A DNA stretch of 64,000 nt. Source: Sphingobium sp. Z007 (GTDB lineage: Bacteria; Pseudomonadota; Alphaproteobacteria; Sphingomonadales; Sphingomonadaceae). The notes under the pieces were generated by a model that made no database searches, was not told the DNA's origin, and was given only the letters and a program-made list of their open reading frames with translations. A program made the translations under genes and the position numbers. This document shows, one piece after another, positions 25,844 through 42,965 of this stretch. Positions within the stretch are counted from its first letter, which is position 1. Every line of letters begins with the position of its first letter. The DNA lies in assembly GCF_900013425.1 (NCBI RefSeq), contig NZ_FBXK01000005.1, positions 2,108,001 to 2,172,000 of the forward strand, in the 5' to 3' direction.

Positions 25844-27349
25844 GTGCGTTACGCTTATGCCATCACCGGCGCCCTGCTGCTGGGCGGCACCGCCATCGCG
25901 GTCACGACCAGTTCCAATGTCGGGGCGCAGACTGCGCAGAATGAAGGCCTGACGGCAGCAGCCCCCGCGGGCGCGCCAGCCAGCCTCGCGGACATGGTCG
26001 AGAAGTTGCAGCCGGCCGTCGTCAATATCTCCACCAAGCAACGGGTGAAGGTGCAGAACCCCTTCGCCGGGACGCCATTTGGCGAGCTGTTTGGCCAGGG
26101 TCAGGGCGGCCAGCCGCAGACCCGGCAGGCGCAATCGCTGGGGTCCGGCTTCCTGATCTCATCGGACGGCTACATCGTTACCAACAACCATGTGGTGTCG
26201 GCCGGGGCCGAAGGCGCGAGCGTCGATTCGATCACGGTCACGATGACCGACAAGCAGGAATTTCCTGCCAAGCTGGTCGGCCGCGATCCGGCAACCGACC
26301 TGGCCGTGCTGAAGATCGAATCGCCCAAGCCCCTGCCTTTCGTCAAGTTCGGCGACAGCACGAAGGCGCGCGTAGGGGACTGGGTGGTCGCGATCGGCAA
26401 CCCCTTCGCCCTGTCGGGCACGGTGACGGCGGGCATCATCTCCGCCCTGCATCGCGGCACCGGCGGCAGCTATGACAAGTTCATCCAGACCGACGCGTCG
26501 ATCAACCAGGGCAACTCGGGCGGCCCGATGTTCGACATGCGCGGCAATGTCATCGGCATCAACAGCCAGATCCTGTCACCGTCGGGCGGCAATGTGGGCA
26601 TCGGCTTCGCCATTCCGTCCGAACAGGCGGCGCCGATCGTCGATACGCTGCGCAAGGGGCAGGCGATCAAGCGCGGCTATCTGGGTGTCCAGATCAGCCC
26701 GCTGGGCGAAGACCTGGCCGACTCGCTGGGTCTGGCCAAGAACCGCGGCGAGTTCGTCCAGGGCGTCGAGCCCGGCAAGGGCGCAGAAAAGGCCGGTATC
26801 AAGGCAGGCGACGTGATCGTCAGCGTTGCAGGCCAAGAAGTGACCGCTGACCAGAATCTGTCGTCGATCGTCGCCAACCAGGATATCGGTGCGCGCGTAC
26901 CGATCGTCCTGATCCGCAACGGTCAGCGGCAGACGGTCACCGCGATCGTCGGCGAGCGGCCTTCGGAAGACGAGCTGAACAACTTCGCCCAGCCGCAAGG
27001 CGACGAAGATTTCAGCCAGCAGGACCAGAATCCGGGTCAGGCGGCGCAGCAGGCGTTGGGCATTTCGGCGATCCCGCTGACGCCCGGTATCATTCGACAG
27101 CTCGGCATCGCCGCCGACACGCGTGGCATCGTCATCACCGCCGTCGATGGATCGACGGATGCCGGTACGAAGGGGCTGCGTCGCGGCGACGTCATCATCA
27201 CCGCGAACAATCGCCCTGTGTTGAGCCAGACCGAACTGGATGCGCAGGTCAAGGCGGTGGCGGCCCAGGGTCGCAACGCCATCCTGCTACAGGTGCTGCG
27301 TCGCGGCCAGCCGGCCATATTCCTGCCGATCCGCCTGCGCGACAAGTAA
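25844..27349 (+). CDS. degP: DegP/Do-family periplasmic serine protease
   Basis: A 501-residue HtrA protease-chaperone. A signal peptide of about 29 residues ends SSNVGAQ. The catalytic triad is His116 (TNNHVV), Asp152 (ATDLAVL) and Ser225 (GNSGGP). Two PDZ domains follow (GYLGVQISPL near 285 and RGIVITAVDGSTDAGTKGLRRGDVI near 425). The start is GTG 25844 with GAAGAGGA upstream. It lies downstream of hflKC, and a strong hairpin plus T-run ends the unit at about 27466. Several Do paralogues occur in sphingomonads, so the exact orthology is not fixed. Confidence 0.95.
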   Translation: MRYAYAITGALLLGGTAIAVTTSSNVGAQTAQNEGLTAAAPAGAPASLADMVEKLQPAVVNISTKQRVKVQNPFAGTPFGELFGQGQGGQPQTRQAQSLGSGFLISSDGYIVTNNHVVSAGAEGASVDSITVTMTDKQEFPAKLVGRDPATDLAVLKIESPKPLPFVKFGDSTKARVGDWVVAIGNPFALSGTVTAGIISALHRGTGGSYDKFIQTDASINQGNSGGPMFDMRGNVIGINSQILSPSGGNVGIGFAIPSEQAAPIVDTLRKGQAIKRGYLGVQISPLGEDLADSLGLAKNRGEFVQGVEPGKGAEKAGIKAGDVIVSVAGQEVTADQNLSSIVANQDIGARVPIVLIRNGQRQTVTAIVGERPSEDELNNFAQPQGDEDFSQQDQNPGQAAQQALGISAIPLTPGIIRQLGIAADTRGIVITAVDGSTDAGTKGLRRGDVIITANNRPVLSQTELDAQVKAVAAQGRNAILLQVLRRGQPAIFLPIRLRDK

Positions 27350-27398
27350 GCGACGCTTGCCCAAGGCGTCCGGCTCGTTAGAGTTGCGATAGCCAATT

Positions 27399-27466
27399 AA
27401 GACCCGTTCGGGCCGGATCTGTCGATAGCGTTCGACAGGTCCTGGGCGTGCGGGTCTTTTGTTTTT
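27399..27466 (+). terminator. Intrinsic terminator after the DegP-type protease
   Basis: The outer stem AAGACCCG (27399-27406) pairs with CGGGTCTT (27451-27458). Inside it CTGTCGA (27419-27425) pairs with TCGACAG (27432-27438), the stem extending with one G-U pair. TTTTGTTTTT follows. The large inner arm is more than a terminator needs, so a small stable RNA ending here is also possible. Confidence 0.75.
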
Positions 27467-27478
27467 CGGGGATTTCAG

Positions 27479-29125
27479 ATGAGCGACGGTATCTTCATCG
27501 GTCTTGGCGCACCGGACAAGGACGGGCCTGACGGTTCCAGAGGCGTCCCGCAGTTGTTGAACCTGCGTCGCGCCAACCGCCATGGCCTGATCGCAGGCGC
27601 AACGGGCACCGGCAAGACGGTGACGCTACAGGGAATCGCTGAGAGCTTTTCCGCCCTGGGCGTCCCGGTGTTCATGGCCGATGTGAAGGGCGACCTTGCC
27701 GGCATCGCCATGGCTGGATCGCCCACGGCCAAAAATGCCGACAAGCTGGTTGCGCGGGCCGCCGAAGTGGGCATGGCCGATTATAGCTATACTGATAATC
27801 CGGCGATCTTCTGGGATCTCTACGGGCAGCAGGGCCATCCGATCCGCACCACCGTCAGCGAAATGGGTCCGTTGCTGTTGGCGCGGTTGATGGGCCTCAA
27901 CGAAACGCAGGAAGGCGTGCTGACGATCGCCTTCACCTATGCCGACGAAGAAGGGCTGCTGCTGCTCGACTTGGGCGATCTGCAGGCGATGCTGGCCTAT
28001 TGCGCGGAAAATGCCGATATGCTGTCGGCCCGCTATGGCAATGTCACCAAGGCCAGCGTCGGCGCGATCCAGCGGCAATTGCTGCAACTGGACGCCCAGG
28101 GCGGCGACCATTTCTTCGGTGAACCGGCGCTCGACATCCACGACATGCTGCAGGTGGATGACAAGGGCCGCGGCTATATCAATGTGCTGGCCGCCGACAA
28201 GCTGATGCAGAGCCCCAAGCTCTATGCGACCTTCCTGCTGTGGCTGTTGTCCGAACTGTTCGAGACGCTGCCGGAAGTGGGCGACCCGGACAAGCCCAAA
28301 CTGGTCTTCTTCTTCGACGAAGCGCATCTGCTGTTCGAGGACGCGCCCAAGGCGTTGACCGACAAGATCGAGCAGGTGGTGCGGCTGATCCGGTCCAAGG
28401 GCGTGGGCGTCTATTTCGTCACGCAAAACCCGATCGACATTCCAGAGGATGTCGCCGGGCAACTGGGCAACCGGGTGCAGCACGCGCTGCGCGCCTTCAC
28501 CCCGCGCGACCAGCGGGCGATCAAGGCGGCGGCGGAAACATTCCGCATCAATCCCGACCTAGACGTCGAAACGGCGATCACGCAATTGAAGGTCGGCGAG
28601 GCGCTGGTGTCGTTGTTGCAGGAGGATGGATCGCCCGGCATCGTCCAGCGCACGCTGATCGCGCCGCCACGGTCGCGGCTGGGACCGCTCGATGCCAAGG
28701 AGAGGGCGATCATCCAGTCGATCTCGCCGGTAGCGGGGAAATATGACGAGTCAGTCGATCGCGAGTCGGCTGAGGAGATACTGGCGGCGCGCGGGCAGGC
28801 TGCCGCGGCGGCAGGGCAGGCGAAAAAAGCGCAGGCCGAGGCCGACAAGACCGCCGCTGTGCAGGCCAAGGTCGAGGCGAAGCAGCGCGAAGCGGAGCTG
28901 AAGGAGCAGGCCCGGCGCGATGCGGCGGCAGCGCGCGAGGCCGCGAAACCGGGCACTTTGGACAAGGTCATCCAATCGGCGACGCGCGCGGCGGGATCGT
29001 CGGTCGGGCGGCAGGTAGCCAACGAACTGGGCCGCGCCGTGTTCGGCGGATCGAGCCGCAGGTCCTCCTCCGGCGGGATCGCGGGCAAGCTGGTGCGCGG
29101 TATCTTGGGCAGCCTGTTCAAATAG
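27479..29125 (+). CDS. HerA-like ATPase, DUF853 (YjgR) family
   Basis: A 548-residue FtsK/HerA-superfamily ATPase. The Walker A is GATGTGKT at residues 40-47, [11 protein letters not shown] follows, and the Walker B region [25 protein letters not shown] is at about 275-300, with [32 protein letters not shown] after it. The C-terminal third is Ala/Lys/Glu-rich and probably coiled coil. The family is widespread in proteobacteria and has no settled function. No nurA partner is nearby, so it stands apart from HerA-NurA repair or defence pairs. Confidence 0.92.
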   Translation: MSDGIFIGLGAPDKDGPDGSRGVPQLLNLRRANRHGLIAGATGTGKTVTLQGIAESFSALGVPVFMADVKGDLAGIAMAGSPTAKNADKLVARAAEVGMADYSYTDNPAIFWDLYGQQGHPIRTTVSEMGPLLLARLMGLNETQEGVLTIAFTYADEEGLLLLDLGDLQAMLAYCAENADMLSARYGNVTKASVGAIQRQLLQLDAQGGDHFFGEPALDIHDMLQVDDKGRGYINVLAADKLMQSPKLYATFLLWLLSELFETLPEVGDPDKPKLVFFFDEAHLLFEDAPKALTDKIEQVVRLIRSKGVGVYFVTQNPIDIPEDVAGQLGNRVQHALRAFTPRDQRAIKAAAETFRINPDLDVETAITQLKVGEALVSLLQEDGSPGIVQRTLIAPPRSRLGPLDAKERAIIQSISPVAGKYDESVDRESAEEILAARGQAAAAAGQAKKAQAEADKTAAVQAKVEAKQREAELKEQARRDAAAAREAAKPGTLDKVIQSATRAAGSSVGRQVANELGRAVFGGSSRRSSSGGIAGKLVRGILGSLFK

Positions 29126-29160
29126 GCTATGATGCCGCGCCGGCAGGGAGGCGGTGCATC

Positions 29161-29553
29161 ATGAAGAAGACAACGAGTTGGACAGCTGTAGCGATGCTCT
29201 TAGCGTCGCCAGTGCAGGCGCAAAACGGCATCTATCCCGGCGATGTCGTGGGCGCCGCGATCGCCAGCGATATTGCCCGCGACCGGCAGGCCGAACGCGA
29301 TGCCCGGCGTGCGCCCTATGCCTCGCCCGGCTATGGCCCGATCGCGTCAGCCGCCGCTGCGCGCGACGCCTGCGCGGCCAAGGCGCTTTATCAGGCCGGA
29401 GCCGATGGCAAGCTGATCGGTCGTCCCCGCGCGAGCAACATGGCGACGGGCTGGGAGGTAGAGGGCGAGATTGGTTTTACCGGTGGCGACTCCATTCCCT
29501 TCGTCTGTTCCGTGCGCAATGGATCGGTCAGCGGCGTGTTGCTACGGCGCTAA
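29161..29553 (+). CDS. Small secreted protein of unknown function
   Basis: I do not recognise this 130-residue protein. Residues 1-21 form a signal peptide ending SPVQAQ. The mature part has an Arg/Asp/Ala-rich region (DIARDRQAERDARRAPYA), one Cys near the middle and one near the C-terminus (FVCSVRNG) that could pair, and a GWEVEGEIGFTGGDSIPF stretch resembling a small beta domain. Start at ATG 29161, 35 bases after the HerA-like gene. Likely periplasmic. Confidence 0.7.
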   Translation: MKKTTSWTAVAMLLASPVQAQNGIYPGDVVGAAIASDIARDRQAERDARRAPYASPGYGPIASAAAARDACAAKALYQAGADGKLIGRPRASNMATGWEVEGEIGFTGGDSIPFVCSVRNGSVSGVLLRR

Positions 29554-29633
29554 AGGGCGATGCGCAGATGGGGCGGATGGATCGTCCCTCCCCGCTCATA
29601 GGTCGCAAAGCAAATCTTGTTGCTCCGCAGGCA

Positions 29634-29666
29634 GCGGCGCTGTTGCTTCGGCAACATAAGCGCCGC
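29634..29666 (+). other. Strong stem-loop just before the MFS gene
   Basis: GCGGCGCT pairs with AGCGCCGC; inside, GTTGC pairs with GCAAC around a TTCG tetraloop, with a three-base bulge ATA. It ends 13 bases before the ATG at 29680 and has no T-run. It may end the transcript of the small secreted gene or limit access to the MFS start. Confidence 0.6.
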
Positions 29667-29679
29667 TAAAGCCGTCGCC

Positions 29680-30984
29680 ATGACGGCTGTCCCCTCCCCC
29701 CGCCACCCCCTGCATTTCGGCAATTTTCGGGCCTATCTGGTGGGACGCCTCTGCGCCGTGCTGGCGCAATACAGCATGATGATCGTGCTCGCGTGGCAGG
29801 CCTATAATATCGCGCGGGAAACGATGACGACGGCAGGGGCGTCGGCGCAACTGGGCCTGATCGGCCTGGCGCAGTTTCTGCCGCTCTTTTTCCTGACGCC
29901 GATCACGGGGTGGGTCGCCGACCATTATGACCGGCGGGTCATCACCCGGCTGACGCTGACCTTGCTGATGATCGCGGCGGGCCTGCTCGCCTTTGCCACT
30001 TATGAAGGTTGGGTCAGCCTGCCGTTGATATTCAGCATCGCGGTGATCGTCGGCATTGCCCGCGCCTTCAACGGGCCGGCCTATGGCGCGCTGGCGCCCA
30101 ATCTGGTGCCGCCCGCCGTGCTGCCCAACGCCATCGCCATTTCCAGCGTAGTCTGGCAGGCCGGGATGATCGCCGGGCCAGCAGTCGGCGGATACGCCTA
30201 TGCCGCCACCCCCTGGGGCGCCTATGCGCTGGCGGCGATCCTCTATGGCGTGGCGCTGGGCGCGATGCTGCTGATCGGGCCGGTGCCGCAGCCGCCGCGC
30301 GACACAAGCCGCCATCCGATCCGCCAGATGATCGACGGCTTTGCCTATGTGCGCGGCAACCGGCTGGTGCTGGCGACGATCACGCTGGACCTGTTCGCGG
30401 TGCTGCTGGCCGGCGCGACGGCGCTGCTGCCGGTTTATGCCCGCGACATTTTGCATGTGGGATCGGCGGGGCTGGGCCATCTGGCTGCCGCGCCGGGGAT
30501 CGGCGCGGGGCTGACGGCGCTCTGGTTCTCCTTCCGCCCGATGAAGACCGAAGTGGGGGTCAAGATGCTCGCGTCCGTGGTGCTGTTCGGCCTGGCCACC
30601 ATCGCCTTTGGCTGCACCGCCTTCCTGCCCCGCACTATGGCCATGGAGACGGGCATCGCATCGCTCATCGTGCTGGGCAGCGCGGACATGGTGTCGGTCT
30701 TCGTCCGCCAGTCGCTGGTGCAGCTGCATACGCCGGACGCCATGCGCGGGCGCGTGTCCAGCCTGTCGCAACTGACCATTTCCGCGTCCAACGAACTGGG
30801 CGAGGCGGAGTCCGGTTTCCTCGCCGCGCTGGTCGGCCCGGTTGCGGCGGTGATCGGCGGCGGCGTTGGTGCTATCCTCATCACCCTTTACTGGGCGCGA
30901 CTCTTTCCCGAATTGCGCCTTGCACGCAGCTTCGATCCACCCGACATCGGGCGAGAAGAGAACAGTCAGGAGAAAAACCCATGA
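29680..30984 (+). CDS. MFS transporter (EntS/MFS_3-like)
   Basis: A 434-residue permease with about 10-12 hydrophobic segments. The signature [19 protein letters not shown] follows the second TM, and the general pattern resembles the EntS-like exporter branch ([37 protein letters not shown] N-terminus). ATG 29680 is chosen because the earlier frame from 29617 overlaps the stem-loop and is Arg-rich without family features. The stop overlaps the cysK ATG (ATGA), so the two are coupled, which hints at export of a sulfur compound or siderophore; this is inference. Confidence 0.88.
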   Translation: MTAVPSPRHPLHFGNFRAYLVGRLCAVLAQYSMMIVLAWQAYNIARETMTTAGASAQLGLIGLAQFLPLFFLTPITGWVADHYDRRVITRLTLTLLMIAAGLLAFATYEGWVSLPLIFSIAVIVGIARAFNGPAYGALAPNLVPPAVLPNAIAISSVVWQAGMIAGPAVGGYAYAATPWGAYALAAILYGVALGAMLLIGPVPQPPRDTSRHPIRQMIDGFAYVRGNRLVLATITLDLFAVLLAGATALLPVYARDILHVGSAGLGHLAAAPGIGAGLTALWFSFRPMKTEVGVKMLASVVLFGLATIAFGCTAFLPRTMAMETGIASLIVLGSADMVSVFVRQSLVQLHTPDAMRGRVSSLSQLTISASNELGEAESGFLAALVGPVAAVIGGGVGAILITLYWARLFPELRLARSFDPPDIGREENSQEKNP

Positions 30985-31910
30985 AAGCTGCCACGATTCT
31001 CGAAACCATTGGCAATACGCCGCATGTCCGCATCAATCGGCTGTTCGGCGATGCCCCCGCCGGCACCGAAGTGTGGATCAAGTCGGAACGATCCAACCCC
31101 GGCGGGTCGATCAAGGATCGCATCGCGCTGGCGATGATAGAGGCGGCCGAAGCATCGGGCGAATTGCAGCCCGGCGGCACCATCATCGAGCCGACATCGG
31201 GCAATACCGGCGTCGGCCTGGCCATGGTCGCGGCGGTCAAGGGTTACAAGCTGGTGCTGGTCATGCCCGAAAGCATGTCGATCGAGCGCCGCCGCCTGAT
31301 GCTGGCCTATGGCGCCAGTTTCGACCTGACGCCGCGCGAAAAGGGGATGAAGGGCGCGATCGAGCGCGCGCTGGAACTGGTGTCGCAGACGCCGGGCAGC
31401 TGGATGCCGCAGCAGTTTGAAAATCCGGCCAATATCGACGTGCATGTCCGCACCACCGCGGAGGAGATATTGGCCGACTTCGCCGACACGCCGATCGACG
31501 CGTTGATTACCGGCGTAGGCACCGGCGGCCACATCACCGGCGTCGCCGAGGTGCTGAAAAAGGCATGGCCCGCGATCAAGATATTTGCCGTCGAACCGAC
31601 CCTGTCGCCGGTCATCAGCGGCGGCCAGCCCGGCCCCCACCCGATCCAGGGTATCGGCGCTGGCTTCATCCCTGCGAACCTGCACACCCAGTTGCTGGAC
31701 GGGGTGATCCAGGTCGATCCGGCCGACGCCAAGGCGTTTGCCCGCCGCTCCGCATCTGAGGAAGGGCTGCTGGTCGGCATATCGTCGGGCGGCACGCTGG
31801 CGGCGATCGCGCAGAAGTTGAAGGAACTCCCCGCGGGCAGCCGGGTTCTGGGCTTCAATTATGATACCGGCGAACGCTATCTGTCAGTGCCCGATTTCCT
31901 GCCCGAATAG
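30981..31910 (+). CDS. cysK: Cysteine synthase A (O-acetylserine sulfhydrylase)
   Basis: PLP enzyme making cysteine from O-acetylserine and sulfide. The 309 residues have [17 protein letters not shown] at the start, the PLP-lysine motif [23 protein letters not shown] (substrate loop), [10 protein letters not shown] (phosphate-binding loop) and GISSGG near the C-terminus. AGGAGAAAAACCC precedes ATG 30981. It overlaps the MFS gene by four bases. Confidence 0.96.
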   Translation: MKAATILETIGNTPHVRINRLFGDAPAGTEVWIKSERSNPGGSIKDRIALAMIEAAEASGELQPGGTIIEPTSGNTGVGLAMVAAVKGYKLVLVMPESMSIERRRLMLAYGASFDLTPREKGMKGAIERALELVSQTPGSWMPQQFENPANIDVHVRTTAEEILADFADTPIDALITGVGTGGHITGVAEVLKKAWPAIKIFAVEPTLSPVISGGQPGPHPIQGIGAGFIPANLHTQLLDGVIQVDPADAKAFARRSASEEGLLVGISSGGTLAAIAQKLKELPAGSRVLGFNYDTGERYLSVPDFLPE

Positions 31911-31940
31911 GAGCGCACAGAGGATAGCCGTTTGCATCAC

Positions 31941-31966
31941 ATGGGCGAGCCGTATAGCTCGCCCAT
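31941..31966 (+). terminator. Perfect 10-bp hairpin after cysK
   Basis: ATGGGCGAGC and GCTCGCCCAT flank the loop CGTATA, 30 bases after the cysK stop. There is no T-run, so this is either a weak terminator or an RNA 3'-end stabiliser. Confidence 0.5.
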
Positions 31967-32048
31967 TCAGCATGGGGTAGGCAGGCAGGGGACGATGCCC
32001 CTGTCTTTCAACCGACCCAGCGCAAACGGAATTTGAACCAGGTCGCTC

Positions 32049-33386
32049 GTGAACCGAAACGATAATCCTACCCTTTTGTCCTGGCTCGTCTGGGCGGTGC
32101 TGTTCATCGGCCTGCCCATGGCGGTGGCAGGATGGGAAAGCCGGCCACAGTCGGCCAATACGCCCCCGCGTTTCGCCGCCGCCGTCCAGATGAAGCGCCC
32201 GCGCACGCCGGCGCCAGCGGTCGAGCCGCTCCAGGTCTATGCGTTGCCGCGCGACAAGGCGGTGGCATTGAACGCAGCCGTGCCCTTTTCCCGCGATCCC
32301 AACCCGGCTGCCCGACCATTTCTTTTTTCCGGCACGCCAACCGACCTGGCCCGCGCCGTCGATTGCCTGGCGGCGGCGGAGATTTTCGAGGCTGGCGACG
32401 ACGCCGTGGGCGAACAGGCGGTCGCGCAGGTCGTGTTGAACCGGGTGCGGCACCCGGCCTTTCCAAAGACGGTGTGCGGCGTGGTGTTCCAGGGCCAGGA
32501 ACGGCGCACCGGATGTCAGTTCACCTTCAGCTGCGACGGGGCGCTGGCACGCACGCCGGGCCAGGCCGCCTGGCTACGTGCGCAGGAGATTGCGCAGGCG
32601 GCGCTGGCCGGCAAAGTCTATACACCGGTCGGCTATGCGACCCATTATCATACCAATTGGGTCGTGCCTTATTGGAGCGACAGCCTGGACAAAATCGTCG
32701 AGGTCGGCACGCATATCTTCTTTCGTTGGCGTGGGTGGTGGGGGACGCCGCCCGCCTTTCGCCAGGCAACAGACAAAGGCGAACCGATCATCGGCCGGAT
32801 CGCGCGATTCTCCGCTGCGCATCAGGGCGGCCTTGATATGCCATTGATGCCGCAAGGGCCGCTCACGGCCGAAGGGGCGGCAGCGCTTGCGGCACGGCCG
32901 CAACGATCGATTGAGATGCAAATGCTGGGCAAGACCATAGCAGGCGTAAAGCTGATTTCGGTCGTCGGGGGGAAAAGTTTTCTGGTCGAACTGCCCAAGG
33001 GTAGCGCCCCCAATAGCTGGCCCGCCACGGCGCAGACATTCTGCGCGGGGCGCGGGCAGTGCCGCATCATGGGCTGGGTGTCGGGCAGCGCGCCCAAGGA
33101 GTTGCCACTGTCGCTCGCCGACATGGCTGCAATGCGGTTTTCCTACATTCATGACACGGGAACGGGTTTGCAAAAGGCGTTATGGAATTGCGCGCAGACG
33201 CCGCGTGCAGCGAAGGGGGAGTGCATGCGCCAGCGTGTGCCGATCGTGGCGCCAGCCGCCACGCCTGACAGTGTCTTGCCGGGCGTTCGGCGCAAGGATC
33301 GGTTCGAGACGGTGAAGATCGCGCCGGTTGCGCCCGTGGCGCCGCCGGTCGCTACGCCCACCATGATTCCGTCCGTAACACCCTAA
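32049..33386 (+). CDS. Cell wall hydrolase, SleB-like (Hydrolase_2)
   Basis: A 445-residue protein with an N-terminal TM or signal segment (LLSWLVWAVLFIGLPMAVAG). The hydrolase domain lies at about 95-230: LARAVDCLAAAEIFEAGDDAVGEQAVAQVVLNRVRHPAFPKTVCGVVFQG, then CQFTFSCDG and YATHYHTNWVVPYW. The Glu in the AEIFEAGDD region is in the place of the catalytic Glu of SleB-type lytic transglycosylases. The C-terminal 200 residues are unassigned, with two Cys pairs. The start is GTG 32049. It stands directly upstream of rpoB on the same strand, an unusual neighbour. Confidence 0.88.
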   Translation: MNRNDNPTLLSWLVWAVLFIGLPMAVAGWESRPQSANTPPRFAAAVQMKRPRTPAPAVEPLQVYALPRDKAVALNAAVPFSRDPNPAARPFLFSGTPTDLARAVDCLAAAEIFEAGDDAVGEQAVAQVVLNRVRHPAFPKTVCGVVFQGQERRTGCQFTFSCDGALARTPGQAAWLRAQEIAQAALAGKVYTPVGYATHYHTNWVVPYWSDSLDKIVEVGTHIFFRWRGWWGTPPAFRQATDKGEPIIGRIARFSAAHQGGLDMPLMPQGPLTAEGAAALAARPQRSIEMQMLGKTIAGVKLISVVGGKSFLVELPKGSAPNSWPATAQTFCAGRGQCRIMGWVSGSAPKELPLSLADMAAMRFSYIHDTGTGLQKALWNCAQTPRAAKGECMRQRVPIVAPAATPDSVLPGVRRKDRFETVKIAPVAPVAPPVATPTMIPSVTP

Positions 33387-33731
33387 GCGCCTGACGGCCC
33401 CGCTGCGGCGGCGCAATCCCCCTTCATCCCCCTTCACAAAGCGTCGGGGCGTGTCTATATCGGCGTCAATCCGGTTGTTCCGTGCGCTATGCGCCTCTTG
33501 GGACGGCCGTCCCCCGGATCGCTCGGGGTCCAGCTTCGAATTGCGCGCGAAGCTGGCGGAATTGGGCGACTTCTGATGGGTCATCAGGTGCTGACAGTGC
33601 GGATCGGACAGTCCCGGCCCGCACTTTTTTGCGTGGAATGGCGGGTGCGAATCACCCTCTATTCTATCGCGCATGGACTGAGTTTTCGCTGGGATGCGGA
33701 AAAACGCGACGAATGAAGGCAAGGACAACGC
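33387..33731 (+). promoter_or_regulatory. rpoB leader with two tandem hairpins
   Basis: This 345-base stretch has no convincing gene. It holds CCCCG/CGGGG (33512-33528) followed at once by the 9-bp perfect hairpin CCAGCTTCG/CGAAGCTGG (33530-33556). A possible promoter (TTCACA near 33430, TATATC about 18 bases on) is visible but weak. The rpoB ATG follows AAGGCAAGGACAACGC. The region must contain the rpoBC promoter or carry read-through from the hydrolase. Confidence 0.5.
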
Positions 33732-37895
<4,164 letters not shown>

Positions 37896-37970
37896 GGATG
37901 GGGGCGCAGCCTTTGGCGGCGCCCCTCACCTGCTTCGCCCGGAGATTTACCCTCTAGAGGGACTAAAAAT

Positions 37971-42257
<4,287 letters not shown>

Positions 42258-42269
42258 GCCCCTTTGAAA

Positions 42270-42309
42270 GCATGGGAGCGGCGTCCTATATGGAGAGCGG
42301 CTCCCATGC
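42270..42309 (+). other. Inverted repeat directly after rpoC
   Basis: GCATGGGAGC at 42270-42279 is matched exactly by GCTCCCATGC at 42300-42309. It has no T-run. It lies 31 bases ahead of the true terminator and may protect the rpoC 3' end. Confidence 0.5.
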
Positions 42310-42339
42310 CCCTTGATCCCGCGAGGGAAGAGGAAAATG

Positions 42340-42378
42340 CCCGTCGGACGCGCTATGCTGTCCGGCGGGTTTTCTTTT
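42340..42378 (+). terminator. rpoBC intrinsic terminator
   Basis: The 10-bp stem CCCGTCGGAC/GTCCGGCGGG (one U-G pair), a loop of 10 bases, and the tract TTTTCTTTT make a textbook factor-independent terminator 83 bases after the rpoC stop. Confidence 0.88.
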
Positions 42379-42499
42379 GCTGGGCAAAAGCGCGTTCAAC
42401 CGCTGGTCAAAAAGTCGGCCAAATCCGTCCGAAACCTCTTGACCAGAATAAACACCGCGCTTATCTGCGGCCTCCCAAGCGAGACACGCGCTTGGCTGA

Positions 42500-42573
42500 T
42501 GCCCGATCCTCTAATGGTAAGAGAGCGGACTCTGACTCCGTCAATCAAGGTTCGAGTCCTTGTCGGGCATCCA
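42500..42573 (+). tRNA. tRNA-Gln, anticodon CUG
   Basis: Acceptor strands TGCCCGA (42500-42506) and TCGGGCA (42563-42569) pair fully; the discriminator T and an encoded CCA (42571-42573) follow. The anticodon arm is GCGGA-CTCTGAC-TCCGT, giving anticodon CTG, which reads CAG (Gln). GGTTCGAGTCC is the T loop region, and the D arm contains TAATGGTAAGAG. Length is 74 nt with CCA. Confidence 0.95.
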
Positions 42574-42805
42574 TTAACTTCCCAGACAAACCAGCAACAT
42601 GTCCGGCAGCGATCGATTGATTGCGATGCTGTGTGCCGACCACGTGGCAGCGTTCTCCGGCCAGTTCGTGCGACCTATGGGTGCAACCTGTCGCGGATAG
42701 CCGGCCTGTAGCCGGGCGACCAGCCTGCCACTCGAACGACGCTCGCGAACCGGGCGTTAACGCTATTGCGCTAGCGCCATCATCGAGACTGACATAACCA
42801 TATTT

Positions 42806-42964
42806 ATGAAGATTTTGCGCTCCAACAAAGGCGCCACGGCCATCGAATAATGTGAAGGGCAATATGCGCTGATTGGGACGCGGGCGGCCGGGTTGATCGT
42901 CATGGCGGCTTTACGCATGTTTGTCGGCCGTCGAACGCGGCCGATTTCGGCAACCGTCCGCGAT
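42806..42964 (+). pseudogene. Relic of a Flp/Fap-type pilin gene
   Basis: From ATG 42806 the frame reads MKILRSNKGATAIE and then hits TAA at 42848. MK-L-R-x(n)-GATAIEY is the hallmark N-terminus of Flp prepilins (cleaved after the Gly by the Tad prepilin peptidase). After the stop the same frame gives C-E-G-Q and then YALIGTRAAGLIVMAALRMF and later ISATVRDI, which resembles the rest of a Flp pilin (YGLIAALI..., then FxTVxxxI). The TAA and four following codons look like a 15-base in-frame insertion between Glu and Tyr. Part of the tail may overlap the 3' end of the next gene. No other tad/cpa genes are in the window. Confidence 0.6.
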
Positions 42965-42965
42965 A

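Noticed and set aside
42545..42862. Minus-strand open frame of 105 codons
   Set aside because: Its end is inside tRNA-Gln and it overlaps the pilin relic; no family resemblance.
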